A stretch of 64,000 nt of DNA from UBA1930 sp943368475 (GTDB taxonomy: Bacteria > Bacteroidota > Bacteroidia > Chitinophagales > Chitinophagaceae). The notes under the pieces were generated by a model. It saw only the letters and a program-made list of their open reading frames with translations. It was not told the origin of the DNA and searched no databases. Both the position numbers and the translations under genes were made by a program. Below, one piece after another: positions 27,072-35,591 of the stretch; within the stretch, counting starts at the first letter, position 1; the number at the start of each line of letters is the position of its first letter. The stretch lies in contig CALRLF020000014.1 of the NCBI GenBank assembly GCA_943368475.1, positions 5,283 through 69,282 of the forward strand. Direction: 5' to 3'.

Positions 27072-28394
27072 GTGATTACACAAACATTGGAACAACTCGA
27101 ATCTGGACTATTAAATGGAACAAAGCAGTTAAAACTGAATTGTAATCTCACCGAGTTTCCACAAGCTATATTTTCCCTGGCCGATACTTTAGAAATATTA
27201 GATTTATCTGGCAATCAACTTTCTACCTTACCAAATGACTTTACCAGATTAAAGCAATTGAAAATTCTTTTCTTATCCGATAATCAATTCAATGTTTTTC
27301 CTGAGGTATTGGGGCAATGTACAAGCATTACCATGATTGGTTTTAAATCCAATCAAATTCATACTATTTCGGAAACTGCTTTACATAGTGAAATTCGTTG
27401 GCTTATTTTAACCAATAATCAGCTTACACAATTACCTGCAAGTATTGGTAATTGCTGGAACATGCAAAAGCTGGCTTTAGCTGGTAATAGACTTACGTCG
27501 TTGCCAAATGAATTAAGTAACTGTAAAAATTTAGGCTTACTTCGTATTTCAGCAAATCAATTAACTGAGTTTCCTGAGTGGTTATTAACCATGCCCAAGC
27601 TCAGTTGGTTGGCTTTTGCAGGTAATCCATTTTGTTACAAACCTTCCATCGAAACCAATTTAGAAGAAATTCATTGGGAAAGTTTATCGCTTGAACATCA
27701 ATTAGGACAAGGAGCTTCTGGTATTATCAGTAAAGCCATTTGGCAAAAAAATACAACTGAAACAATTGAAGTTGCTGTAAAAGAATTTAAAGGAGCAGTA
27801 ACCAGCGATGGTTTACCTGAAGATGAAATGAATGCCTGCATATTGGCAGGAGCTCATAAAAATTTAATTCCGCTGTTGGGTAAAATAACCAATCATGCTC
27901 ATCAAAAAGAAGGATTGGTGTTGGGGTTAATTCCTCCTTCTTTTAAAAATTTAGGTTTGCCACCAAGTTTTGAAACTTGTACCAGAGATGTGTTTGAACC
28001 CAATACTTTTTTCACTGCAACACAAATTTTAAAAATAATAAAAGCTGCTGCAAGCGTAGGTGCTCATTTACATAGTAAAGGAATTATGCATGGCGATTTT
28101 TATGCCCACAATACGTTAATAAATGCCAATGCTGAAATTTTAATGGGCGATTTTGGAGCAGCTTCTTTATACAATATCAACCATATAACAACGGCTGAAA
28201 GCCTTGAAAAGATTGAAGTACATGCATGGGCCTGTTTGTTGGAAGATTTATTATTGAACTTGCATGTAACTGAAAAAAACAGTGAAATTGTGAGTTCTCT
28301 AAACTTAATAAAAGAAAAAGCTATTCAAGTTGAAGTAAGAAATAGACCAATGTTCAAAGAGATTTTTGAAATACTAATAAAGATAAATTGCTAG
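27072..28394 (+). CDS. leucine-rich-repeat protein kinase (eukaryote-like)
   Basis: A 440-residue soluble protein. About seven leucine-rich repeats span 15-190 (LEILDLSGNQLSTLPNDF, IRWLILTNNQLTQLP, MQKLALAGNRLTSLP). A protein kinase domain covers 205-440: glycine loop LGQGASGII (211-219), catalytic lysine in VAVKEF (K237), a variant catalytic loop HGDFYAHN (D342, N347) in place of HRDLKxxN, and GDFGAAS (D360). All three key residues are kept, so it is likely active. No membrane segment. Start is a GTG; the preceding gap holds a REP-like hairpin. Substrate unknown. Confidence 0.85.
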   Translation: MITQTLEQLESGLLNGTKQLKLNCNLTEFPQAIFSLADTLEILDLSGNQLSTLPNDFTRLKQLKILFLSDNQFNVFPEVLGQCTSITMIGFKSNQIHTISETALHSEIRWLILTNNQLTQLPASIGNCWNMQKLALAGNRLTSLPNELSNCKNLGLLRISANQLTEFPEWLLTMPKLSWLAFAGNPFCYKPSIETNLEEIHWESLSLEHQLGQGASGIISKAIWQKNTTETIEVAVKEFKGAVTSDGLPEDEMNACILAGAHKNLIPLLGKITNHAHQKEGLVLGLIPPSFKNLGLPPSFETCTRDVFEPNTFFTATQILKIIKAAASVGAHLHSKGIMHGDFYAHNTLINANAEILMGDFGAASLYNINHITTAESLEKIEVHAWACLLEDLLLNLHVTEKNSEIVSSLNLIKEKAIQVEVRNRPMFKEIFEILIKINC

Positions 28395-28409
28395 GTTTTA
28401 TAGATAGTA

Positions 28410-28880
28410 TTACTTCTTCAAAATTACTTTAGTTATAACTGGCACTTTTGCCATTGGTCCATCTTGGTATTCGGGTTGTGTAACAAAAGCATATGTAAGC
28501 TCAAACCATTTGCCTTGCAAACTTTTGTTAGATGTCCAACCTTGATTTTCTTCGTTGGCTTTACTGACTGGCAACTCTACACCAAACGAAAATTTTGTGT
28601 CTTTACAATTTGCGAAATCCCAAACTTTGCCTGCTTTATCCTTAAAAATATAATGGGAAGCATCGCCTAAACTAAAGTCTATAAACATTGCAGTTATGCT
28701 CAATTCATTTTTCTTGATAGTGTCTGTTGTGGGTTTTGAAACTACAGATTTTTGTGAAGTATCAGTTGAAGTGATAATTAAAGTATCTTTTGTTTCTTTT
28801 TGTTGAACAGCAATGTTGTTACAAGAAGCAACAACAACTATAATAAGTAATTGAGCAAGTAGAATTTTCACCGTTTTCAT
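28410..28880 (-). CDS. lipoprotein, function unknown
   Basis: A 156-residue lipoprotein with signal MKTVKILLAQLLIIVVVASC (C20). A 35-residue serine/threonine-rich linker (TSTDTSQKSVVSKPTTDTIKK) leads to a small beta domain containing ITAMFIDFSLGDASHYIFKD and GKWFELTYAFVTQ. No family recognised. Converges on the LRR-kinase gene with 15 bases between stops. Confidence 0.7.
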   Translation of the reverse strand: MKTVKILLAQLLIIVVVASCNNIAVQQKETKDTLIITSTDTSQKSVVSKPTTDTIKKNELSITAMFIDFSLGDASHYIFKDKAGKVWDFANCKDTKFSFGVELPVSKANEENQGWTSNKSLQGKWFELTYAFVTQPEYQDGPMAKVPVITKVILKK

Positions 28881-28917
28881 AATAGCTTTTAGGGTTGAAT
28901 GGTGAAGCTAATTGTTT

Positions 28918-29022
28918 TTATTTTTTAAAACCAATTCTTGGTCTATCATCCCACTTTTTTTGAGCAGCTTTTTCATCCAGCAAATTTTCCATACCTGCCT
29001 TGATGAAAAGCAGAGGCATCAT
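28918..29022 (-). other. short open frame, possible gene relic
   Basis: A 34-codon frame between the dehydrogenase and the lipoprotein begins MMPLLFIKAGMEN and ends DDRPRIGFKK before a TAA. The open frame actually extends about a dozen codons further upstream. It may be the C-terminal remnant of a lost gene or a real small protein. The rest of the 28881-29151 gap holds only a GTGCGACGCAAC repeat copy. Confidence 0.2.
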
Positions 29023-29093
29023 AAATTTCACTAAGCTGAATATCGTGAGAGGTGAGTTTGTCTTTTATTGTTTATTGAATAATGTTCAGAAAT

Positions 29094-29117
29094 TACAAGT
29101 GTGCGACGCAACAGACG
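29094..29117. repeat. GTGCGACGCAAC dispersed repeat, copy 1
   Basis: Matches 51521-51544 at 21 of 24 positions with the central GTGCGACGCAAC identical. The word is GC-rich against its surroundings. Confidence 0.6.
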
Positions 29118-29151
29118 ATGCCATGAAAAACTACAGTTCGTTACAAAAAAA

Positions 29152-30000
29152 TTAATACTGATAAAATCCTTTTCCTGTTTTACGACCCAATTCTCCTAAC
29201 GCTACTTTTTTTTGCTGAAGGATAGATGGCGTAAGCCTTTCAGGCTTTCCTAAAGCTTCCCAAACAATATTGCTTACACCAAAATTGATGTCCATACCAA
29301 TTAAATCCATGAGTTTAAATGGTCCCATTTTAAAACCTGTAGCTTCCATAATGGCATCTACATTTTCAATTGTGGCTAGGTTTAATTCAACCAATTTCAT
29401 GGCTTCTAAATAATAATGCCTAGCCACACGATTTACAATAAAACCAGGAGCATCGGTACAAATTACAGGAACTTTATTCAGTTGTTTACAAAGTGCAACA
29501 ATGGTTTGTACAACTGTTTCATGGGTATGTGTTCCTTTAACTACTTCTACCAATTTCATAATAGTAGCAGGGTTAAAAAAGTGCATACCTATTAGGTTTG
29601 CTGGGTTTTCTACTTCGTTGGCAATATCGTTGATGGAGATCGATGAAGTGTTTGTTGCAAAAATTGTTTCTAAGCTATTCAGCTTTGCAAGGCTATTAAA
29701 CAAACCTACTTTGGCTTCTTTTTTTTCGATGATGGCTTCAATAATTAAATCAGCCACACAATCATTGCTATTGGAAGTAAATACAAGATTATTTAACGTG
29801 TTTTGCTGCTGCACTTGCGTCAGCTTGTTTTTATCGACCAATAGTTGCAGGCTTTTTTCTATAGCAGTTTTGCTCTTTTGCAGCATTGCCTCATTTACAT
29901 CGAATTGAATGGTGTTAAAGCCAGCTTGTGCTGCAACCTGTGCAATGCCACTGCCCATTGTACCTGCACCACAAACGCAAATGGTATGTATTGTATTCAT
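29152..30000 (-). CDS. 3-hydroxyacyl-CoA dehydrogenase (3-hydroxybutyryl-CoA type)
   Basis: A 282-residue NAD(P)-dependent enzyme of fatty-acid or butanoate metabolism. The Rossmann motif CVCGAGTMGSGIAQVAAQ is at the start, with ATNTSSISI, NLIGMHFFNPATIMKLVEVV (catalytic histidine in GMHFFNP) and the C-terminal domain starting DAPGFIVNRVARHYYLEAM, ending KTGKGFYQY. This size and form match stand-alone Hbd/PaaH proteins. The ATG at 30000 is chosen; the frame upstream to 30048 lacks a motif. Cytoplasmic. Divergent from a MerR regulator gene 149 bases away. Confidence 0.92.
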   Translation of the reverse strand: MNTIHTICVCGAGTMGSGIAQVAAQAGFNTIQFDVNEAMLQKSKTAIEKSLQLLVDKNKLTQVQQQNTLNNLVFTSNSNDCVADLIIEAIIEKKEAKVGLFNSLAKLNSLETIFATNTSSISINDIANEVENPANLIGMHFFNPATIMKLVEVVKGTHTHETVVQTIVALCKQLNKVPVICTDAPGFIVNRVARHYYLEAMKLVELNLATIENVDAIMEATGFKMGPFKLMDLIGMDINFGVSNIVWEALGKPERLTPSILQQKKVALGELGRKTGKGFYQY

Positions 30001-30149
30001 GCTTGCAAGATAATTATTTTGAAGTATGCTGATGATGAATTTGTACAAAGCAACTGCTTTGGTTTTAATGAAGTAATGCTTACTTACATGTTATCCACCA
30101 ATAAATTAGCAGTTTATGTTTTACAAAATGGCTTAGTTACTTTTACACT

Positions 30150-30998
30150 ATGGCTAAAAAGAAAATACTGCAACAATTGGATTTATTCGGTGCAATGTTT
30201 ACCGAAGAATCTGCACCTGTTCAGGAAGAAAAGCAGGCAATTTCTAAAGCCGAAGAATCTGAAACAAATGCTATACAAAACATTGTTGCTGAACCTGAAA
30301 ATGTTATTGAAGATACTCGACCATTTGTGTTTTCAGATGATAAGATTGGGGTTAAAATAAAACTGAAACCACCTATTCAGCCTGTAGTTGAAAATATTGT
30401 TGAGGAATTAGAGCCTATAGTTTCAATAACAGAAGAAGAAAAAACTATTGCTGATGAACCGATAGCAATTGTTGAAGAAAAAGAAATTGTAATTGAAGAA
30501 CCAATTGTAATTATTGAATCAGTTAAGGAAAGTAAATCTAAATCAACCAACAAAAAACTCCAAACTCCAAACTCTAAATCTAAAACGGATAAACCCAAAA
30601 GCAAACGTGGTCGTAAGAGCTTTAAGGAAATGGATGAAGAAGTTGGTTTAATTAATATTCCTGATGAAGAAGAGTTGAAGAAAAAATTATACTACCCAAT
30701 ACGTGAAGTAGCAGCTTTTTTTAATGTAAATACTTCGCTAATCAGGGCATGGGAAGTGGAGTTTGATATTTTACAACCCAGAAAAAACAGAAAAGGAGAT
30801 AGATTGTTTAGGGTAGAGGATATTAAGAACTTACAGATTATTTACTACTTACTGCGTAATAAAAAATTCTCAGTTGATGGGGCTAAAAAATATTTAAAAG
30901 AGAATAAAAAGAAAGCAGATGTAAATCAGCAATTATTACAATCTTTAACAAAATTCCGTTCTTTTTTAGTAGAGTTAAAAACGAACTTACAGGCTTAA
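30150..30998 (+). CDS. MerR-family regulator with long acidic N-terminal extension
   Basis: A 282-residue protein. Residues 1-180 are low-complexity and rich in E, K, I and V, with a basic patch SKSKTDKPKSKRGRKS at about 142-157. The MerR-type winged HTH covers about 180-252: YYPIREVAAFFNVNTSLIRAW, then RKGDRLFRVEDIKNLQIIYYLL. The usual C-terminal effector domain is short. It is divergent from the 3-hydroxyacyl-CoA dehydrogenase and heads a run with a thioredoxin-like lipoprotein (13 bases apart). The target is not known. Confidence 0.82.
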   Translation: MAKKKILQQLDLFGAMFTEESAPVQEEKQAISKAEESETNAIQNIVAEPENVIEDTRPFVFSDDKIGVKIKLKPPIQPVVENIVEELEPIVSITEEEKTIADEPIAIVEEKEIVIEEPIVIIESVKESKSKSTNKKLQTPNSKSKTDKPKSKRGRKSFKEMDEEVGLINIPDEEELKKKLYYPIREVAAFFNVNTSLIRAWEVEFDILQPRKNRKGDRLFRVEDIKNLQIIYYLLRNKKFSVDGAKKYLKENKKKADVNQQLLQSLTKFRSFLVELKTNLQA

Positions 30999-31011
30999 AT
31001 TAAATTGATTT

Positions 31012-31560
31012 ATGAAGCATATTTTATCGTTACTAATTATAGTTGTTGTTCTAAGTTCATGCAATACTGTTTATTTAAAACCTTTACTTAAAGACAACTA
31101 TATTGTTACTAGAGATGAAGGGCATGAAGGCAATGCAAAAATTTTAAGAGGCTCAATAACACGTTCAGTTTTGGAGACAGACACAGCTTTTAAATGGTTT
31201 GCTGATAATTATAAATATGGAACACCCGATGCTGTTGCTGTAGAAGCTTTCTCAAAAAATAAAGATAAATTTAGTATCGTTGTTTTTGGTGGTACTTGGT
31301 GCCACGATACACAAAACTTATTGCCCTCATTTTATAAATTGATTGATAAAAGTGGATTTCCTGCGGATAAAATTTATTTAATTGGCGTTGATAGAAAGAA
31401 AACAACCATTAAAAATTTGCAAACAAAATTTAATATTACCAATGTTCCCACTTTTATTATTCGTGATAATAGTGGTAAAGAAGTTGGTCGAGTTGTTGAA
31501 TATGGCACAACAGGTGCAATAGACAAAGAATTGGGACAAATTGTAAGCAAGATTCAATAA
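31012..31560 (+). CDS. thioredoxin-like lipoprotein with single active-site cysteine
   Basis: A 182-residue periplasmic lipoprotein (MKHILSLLIIVVVLSSC, C17). The thioredoxin fold appears from about residue 80: FSIVVFGGTWCHDTQNLLPSF, cis-proline region ITNVPTFIIRD and NSGKEVGRVVEYG. The redox motif is C-H-D-T, so the second cysteine of CXXC is a threonine. It therefore cannot cycle as a normal disulfide reductase and may bind or chaperone rather than reduce. Starts 13 bases after the regulator gene. Confidence 0.8.
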   Translation: MKHILSLLIIVVVLSSCNTVYLKPLLKDNYIVTRDEGHEGNAKILRGSITRSVLETDTAFKWFADNYKYGTPDAVAVEAFSKNKDKFSIVVFGGTWCHDTQNLLPSFYKLIDKSGFPADKIYLIGVDRKKTTIKNLQTKFNITNVPTFIIRDNSGKEVGRVVEYGTTGAIDKELGQIVSKIQ

Positions 31561-31599
31561 TCTTGCAGCAATCAATCATCATCATATACAAATCATTGC

Positions 31600-32289
31600 A
31601 TGGCTGCAGAGTTCGATCAATACGCAAAAGATTACAGAGCATTACATAACGAGAATTTAAAAATTACCGGTTTTGATAGTTTGCATTTTGTAGATGTAAA
31701 GGTGAATTGGCTGGCCAGATATGAAAAGAATGAACCTTTGCGTTTGTTGGATTTAGGTTGTGGCGATGGTTACACGGCTGAATACATGTTTAAACAATTT
31801 CCACAATGGCAAATTGAAGCAATAGAAGTATCTCAAGAAAGTATTGATGTTGCTAAATTAAAGCATGCACCCAATACCAATTTTCAATGGTTCGATGGTA
31901 AGCATGTGCCATTTGAAGATGAAAGTTTCGATGCCATTTTTATTGCCTGCATTTTTCATCATGTGCCATTAAATGAACATTTTGATTTAATGAATGAAGC
32001 AAAACGTGTATTGAAAAAAGGTGGCAGATTGTATTTGTTTGAACACAATCCTTATAATTTAGGTACACAATATTTAGTAAAAACCTGTGTGTTCGATGGT
32101 ACTGCTCATTTGCTAACGGCAGCTCACTTTACTAAATTATTTGCTCAACAAAACTGGCAATTAAACTTCGTAAAATACCTTACTTTTTTACCAGGCTGGA
32201 AATGGATTAGACCATTGTTAAAGTTAGAAAAACACTTATCTTGGTTACCTTTCGGCGGACAGTATTTTATTTCGGCTACTAAAAAATAA
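31600..32289 (+). CDS. class I SAM-dependent methyltransferase
   Basis: A 229-residue cytoplasmic enzyme. SAM-binding motif I is LRLLDLGCGDGYTAEYM, motif II IEAIEVSQESIDVA, and motif IV FDAIFIACIFHHVPLNEHF, followed by GGRLYLFEHNPYN. This is the UbiE/Methyltransf_11 group; the acceptor is not readable. Its last 45 bases overlap the 3-prime end of the convergent YfhO gene. Confidence 0.85.
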   Translation: MAAEFDQYAKDYRALHNENLKITGFDSLHFVDVKVNWLARYEKNEPLRLLDLGCGDGYTAEYMFKQFPQWQIEAIEVSQESIDVAKLKHAPNTNFQWFDGKHVPFEDESFDAIFIACIFHHVPLNEHFDLMNEAKRVLKKGGRLYLFEHNPYNLGTQYLVKTCVFDGTAHLLTAAHFTKLFAQQNWQLNFVKYLTFLPGWKWIRPLLKLEKHLSWLPFGGQYFISATKK

Positions 32290-34257
32290 AATACCCATCA
32301 ATAATAAAAGAAAAGCATAGCTGAGCATCATTAACTGCTTATAATTTCCTCTATTGTATTCAAGATTTATTTGGTTATTACCTGCTACTACCGGTAACTG
32401 CATAAAGCAATCTTTCCAGGTACTAATAGGTAAACCATTTGTTTCTTTCCATTTATAGTAATTGTTTTGTTGTAGAATAATACTCCCTGCTTTGTTGCAA
32501 TAAATATTCAGTTGAATATTGGTATACGTCAGGTGTGCTGAATTAATTATTACACTATCCACATCTTCACTGAAAGCAAAAGGATGATTTCTTAAAATTC
32601 GTTCGTTGCTGGTATCATTGATAAATAATTTTTCATAGCCACTGAAAATGGTATTGCTCATTAAAAAAGTAGCTCCATTCATTATTTTAGAAGCATTGTG
32701 ATTTTTCCATGGATCGAACATGTACAACTTTCTATTCTCTGCCAATGGTCTTTTCAAATATTCATTGGGCTGCTGCTGATAAAATGTTTTTGCATAATTA
32801 TTAAATACTGCAGGCTTCACATTTCCTACTCCTGTAATAGCCATACCAATACTGTAATTGATAAGTAAATCAATTACTATAAACAGTAAGAATAACTTTT
32901 TTTGAGTGAGTAATTGCCGAGTAAATACTAAAGCAATAAACCAAAGAATAGTTTGTACAACTGTATTTGCATAAAATATTTTATGATGTAATGCTGTTTC
33001 AAATACAGCATATTTATTGGTTAATAAAAATACAACTGCAACACCCAAAAGCATAATTGCACAAACCCATTTTAATATTTTAATGCTCGAAGAAGAAAGT
33101 TTAAAATCTTGCTTACTTAACTGATAAACACCAGCAGCAGTAAGTATAATCATCAAAAAAACTCTTGCAGCTGCACTCCATTTAAAAGCACCCATTAAAG
33201 GTAAAAATTTAAAAACCAAATTGCCCAATGGCGTTAAAAATCCAAATAAGAAAATAAAAGTAAAAATGGCAATTCCTGTAAATAGAATTATAAATGAAGT
33301 TTTATTCTTTTTATAATTTAATAGAAATAAAACAAACCCAAGTAAAGGCAATACACCAAAATAAAAATCTCTGTTTGCACTATGACATAAGATATCATAG
33401 TTTTTATTGTACACGCTACTTGTTATAAATAAAGACGATAAAAATTGAGGGTAATAACAATCTCTAAAAGGCAAATCAGTTACTAAATCTTTTCCTCTAT
33501 TGTAAAAAGGCAAGAACTCAACATAAGCAATAATTGCTGGTAAGCTTAAAGCTATTCCTATCACTAAAGCCAGTAATAAAAATTGTAATTCTTTCCAAAT
33601 AGTATTGCTATGTTTTAGTTGCTGCCACACATGCCATATAAATAATGCCAATAAACAATAAATTGTATAAATAATAAAAGCCGGATAACCACAAACCAGC
33701 ATTAACCAACTTGTTATTCCTAATAATATACTGTTTCTAAATTTTGGTTGTTGAATAGTTATAAAATAGAAATAAAATACCCAAGGAATAAATCCTAACG
33801 AAGCAGTCCAATTAATAAAATTGGCAATACCACTTGCAAATCCACTGCATATATAAACTGTAACACCTGCCAGTAAATAGAACTGATTTTTTGTAATCAA
33901 TCCCAACAATTTAAACATGCCTGCTGCACCAATAAAAATGTACACAACATATTCTAACAAAAACAGTGAATGGTTGTACTTAAAAAAATAGCACAATACA
34001 AATGCAATTGGATTCCAAACTGCACCTTGCATATCTGCGTATTGTGGTATACCATTTAGTAAAAAAGGATTCCAGTAAGGCAATGTTCCTGCATGCAATG
34101 CATCACTCAAATACATGCGAACTGGCATGTAAAAAAATGAGTTGTCGTCTTTTAAACACACCAATTGAAAAGTAAAAAACCAGTTGGCTCCCAACACTAG
34201 TATTGCAAGTATAAACAAATACCTTAATGAAACAAATGTGTTGGTATTGGTTTGCAT
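32245..34257 (-). CDS. YfhO-family multi-pass membrane protein
   Basis: A 670-residue inner-membrane protein with about 13 helices, starting VSLRYLFILAILVLGANWFF. The family-typical MPVRMYLSDALHAGTLPYWNPF and LNGIPQYADMQGAVWNP sit at about 45-85, followed by many helices and a soluble C-terminal beta domain (500-630), then a last helix MLSYAFLLLLMGILFF. YfhO relatives are proposed sugar-lipid transferases (GT-C fold). It ends inside the convergent methyltransferase gene, and 2 bases separate it from the MscS gene upstream. Confidence 0.82.
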   Translation of the reverse strand: MQTNTNTFVSLRYLFILAILVLGANWFFTFQLVCLKDDNSFFYMPVRMYLSDALHAGTLPYWNPFLLNGIPQYADMQGAVWNPIAFVLCYFFKYNHSLFLLEYVVYIFIGAAGMFKLLGLITKNQFYLLAGVTVYICSGFASGIANFINWTASLGFIPWVFYFYFITIQQPKFRNSILLGITSWLMLVCGYPAFIIYTIYCLLALFIWHVWQQLKHSNTIWKELQFLLLALVIGIALSLPAIIAYVEFLPFYNRGKDLVTDLPFRDCYYPQFLSSLFITSSVYNKNYDILCHSANRDFYFGVLPLLGFVLFLLNYKKNKTSFIILFTGIAIFTFIFLFGFLTPLGNLVFKFLPLMGAFKWSAAARVFLMIILTAAGVYQLSKQDFKLSSSSIKILKWVCAIMLLGVAVVFLLTNKYAVFETALHHKIFYANTVVQTILWFIALVFTRQLLTQKKLFLLFIVIDLLINYSIGMAITGVGNVKPAVFNNYAKTFYQQQPNEYLKRPLAENRKLYMFDPWKNHNASKIMNGATFLMSNTIFSGYEKLFINDTSNERILRNHPFAFSEDVDSVIINSAHLTYTNIQLNIYCNKAGSIILQQNNYYKWKETNGLPISTWKDCFMQLPVVAGNNQINLEYNRGNYKQLMMLSYAFLLLLMGILFFSSRNKILSAER

Positions 34258-34259
34258 CT

Positions 34260-35354
34260 TTACTGTACTTTATGCAATTTAATATCCGTGCTGGCTGCAG
34301 CTAATTCAAGTTGCATCGCTTTTAACAGTGCTAAAATTTCTAAATTAATTTTGCCTTTTTCGTTATTAAACTGCTCAATATCCTGTGGCATAATAGTGAA
34401 ATAGTCTACAGCATAAATGTGTGCATTTTTACCAGTTTCCATAAAGTACACATGACTGCTTTCTACAGAAAGATACTTTTCTAAAATTGTAATAATTGCA
34501 GGAGCTAATTTTTCCAATTGGTCTAATGGTGCATCTAAACCCAACTCTAATCGTATTTCAACTTTACGTTGGGTTCGTAAAGTAATATTATCCAAAATAC
34601 TATCTACCATTTGCTTATTGGGAACAGTAATATAAGTTTTTGCTTCAGTTCTTATTCGAGTGCTACGCAAACCAATTTTTTCAACTGTGCCAGTAAAGTT
34701 GAGCACTTTAACTGTATCACCTGTTATAAATGGTTTATCAAAAAAAATAATGAACGATGCAATTAAATTTTCTAAACTTTCTCTGGTAGCCAATGCAATG
34801 GCTGCACCAACAATACTTAGTCCTGTTAGCAGGTTGCCAATATCTCTGTTAAAAGAAAAACGAAGAATCAATAACACACCAATAATCACCAATATTACTT
34901 TGAAAAAATCTTTGAAGAATACAATGAGTTGATTATCGGTTAAGTCTTTTGTGGTGTTGGCTTTCTCTTCTAAAACCATGGCAATAAAATCTATCAATCT
35001 TAGGCAAAGCCAAATAAATACAATTACCAACGTGCCATTAGCGAAACTTTCGACCAAAGTTTTGGCGGTTATTTTAAAAATTTTAAAATCCAATGCTTCA
35101 GGAAAATATAATTTGTCTAAAGCAACAAACGAAACAAACAATACCAAAAAACTATCCAAAGGCTGAACTACTAAATCACAAAACGCCTTCTTTTGAATAT
35201 GCTTACTGGCTTTTGCCAACAATCTGTACAACAAGCCAGCAATGTATTTGGAAATGTATCTTTTAAAAATGATGGCCAGTAAAATAACGCCAGCAACAAT
35301 CAGGTAATTTTTAATGGAATTGTTTAAATAAATCTGTTGCAAAAAATGGTTCAT
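34260..35354 (-). CDS. MscS-family mechanosensitive channel
   Basis: A 364-residue membrane protein with several helices before the pore-like helix NLLTGLSIVGAAIALATRESLENLIASFIIFF, which keeps the glycine/alanine pattern of MscS. The beta domain GDTVKVLNFTGTVEKIGLRSTRIRT follows, then ITVPNKQMVDSILDNIT and the C-terminal cage. It releases solutes on osmotic down-shock. The ATG at 35354 is preferred to a TTG at 35360. Only 2 bases before the YfhO start, so probably one transcript. Confidence 0.88.
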   Translation of the reverse strand: MNHFLQQIYLNNSIKNYLIVAGVILLAIIFKRYISKYIAGLLYRLLAKASKHIQKKAFCDLVVQPLDSFLVLFVSFVALDKLYFPEALDFKIFKITAKTLVESFANGTLVIVFIWLCLRLIDFIAMVLEEKANTTKDLTDNQLIVFFKDFFKVILVIIGVLLILRFSFNRDIGNLLTGLSIVGAAIALATRESLENLIASFIIFFDKPFITGDTVKVLNFTGTVEKIGLRSTRIRTEAKTYITVPNKQMVDSILDNITLRTQRKVEIRLELGLDAPLDQLEKLAPAIITILEKYLSVESSHVYFMETGKNAHIYAVDYFTIMPQDIEQFNNEKGKINLEILALLKAMQLELAAASTDIKLHKVQ

Positions 35355-35416
35355 ACACAAAATCTTTTCTGTTGCAAAAATGCTGAATTTAAGTTGGATA
35401 ATTTAGATAGCATTTT

Positions 35417-35505
35417 CACCACAGAGAAAATGAGTTAATCGAGTGAAACAGAGCATTTATAATATCTCTTTGTGTGCTTTGTATTCTTTGTTACTTTGTG
35501 TGAAA
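35417..35505. repeat. CACAGAG / CTTTGTG interspersed repeat element
   Basis: Starts CACCACAGAG and ends with CTTTGTGTGCTTTGTATTCTTTG, then TTACTTTGTGTGAAA (35467-35505). It is the same family as 321-410, 25677-25808 and 59622-59722 and lies in the divergent gap between mscS and gatB. A longer frame upstream of gatB reads straight through it and is rejected. Confidence 0.72.
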
Positions 35506-35591
35506 CCTACATTAAACTTGTTAAAACCTGCAAATACCCAACATCCACAAAAACCTATACAAGTTGTAACTATTATCTTTACAGCCTAGTT

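Noticed and set aside
29845..30360. 171-codon plus-strand frame between the dehydrogenase and the MerR gene
   Set aside because: Overlaps both real genes in other frames and has no recognisable domain.
35472..35591. Extended N-terminus of GatB
   Set aside because: The 40 extra codons lie in the interspersed repeat and lack family similarity; the ATG at 35592 matches the GatB start.
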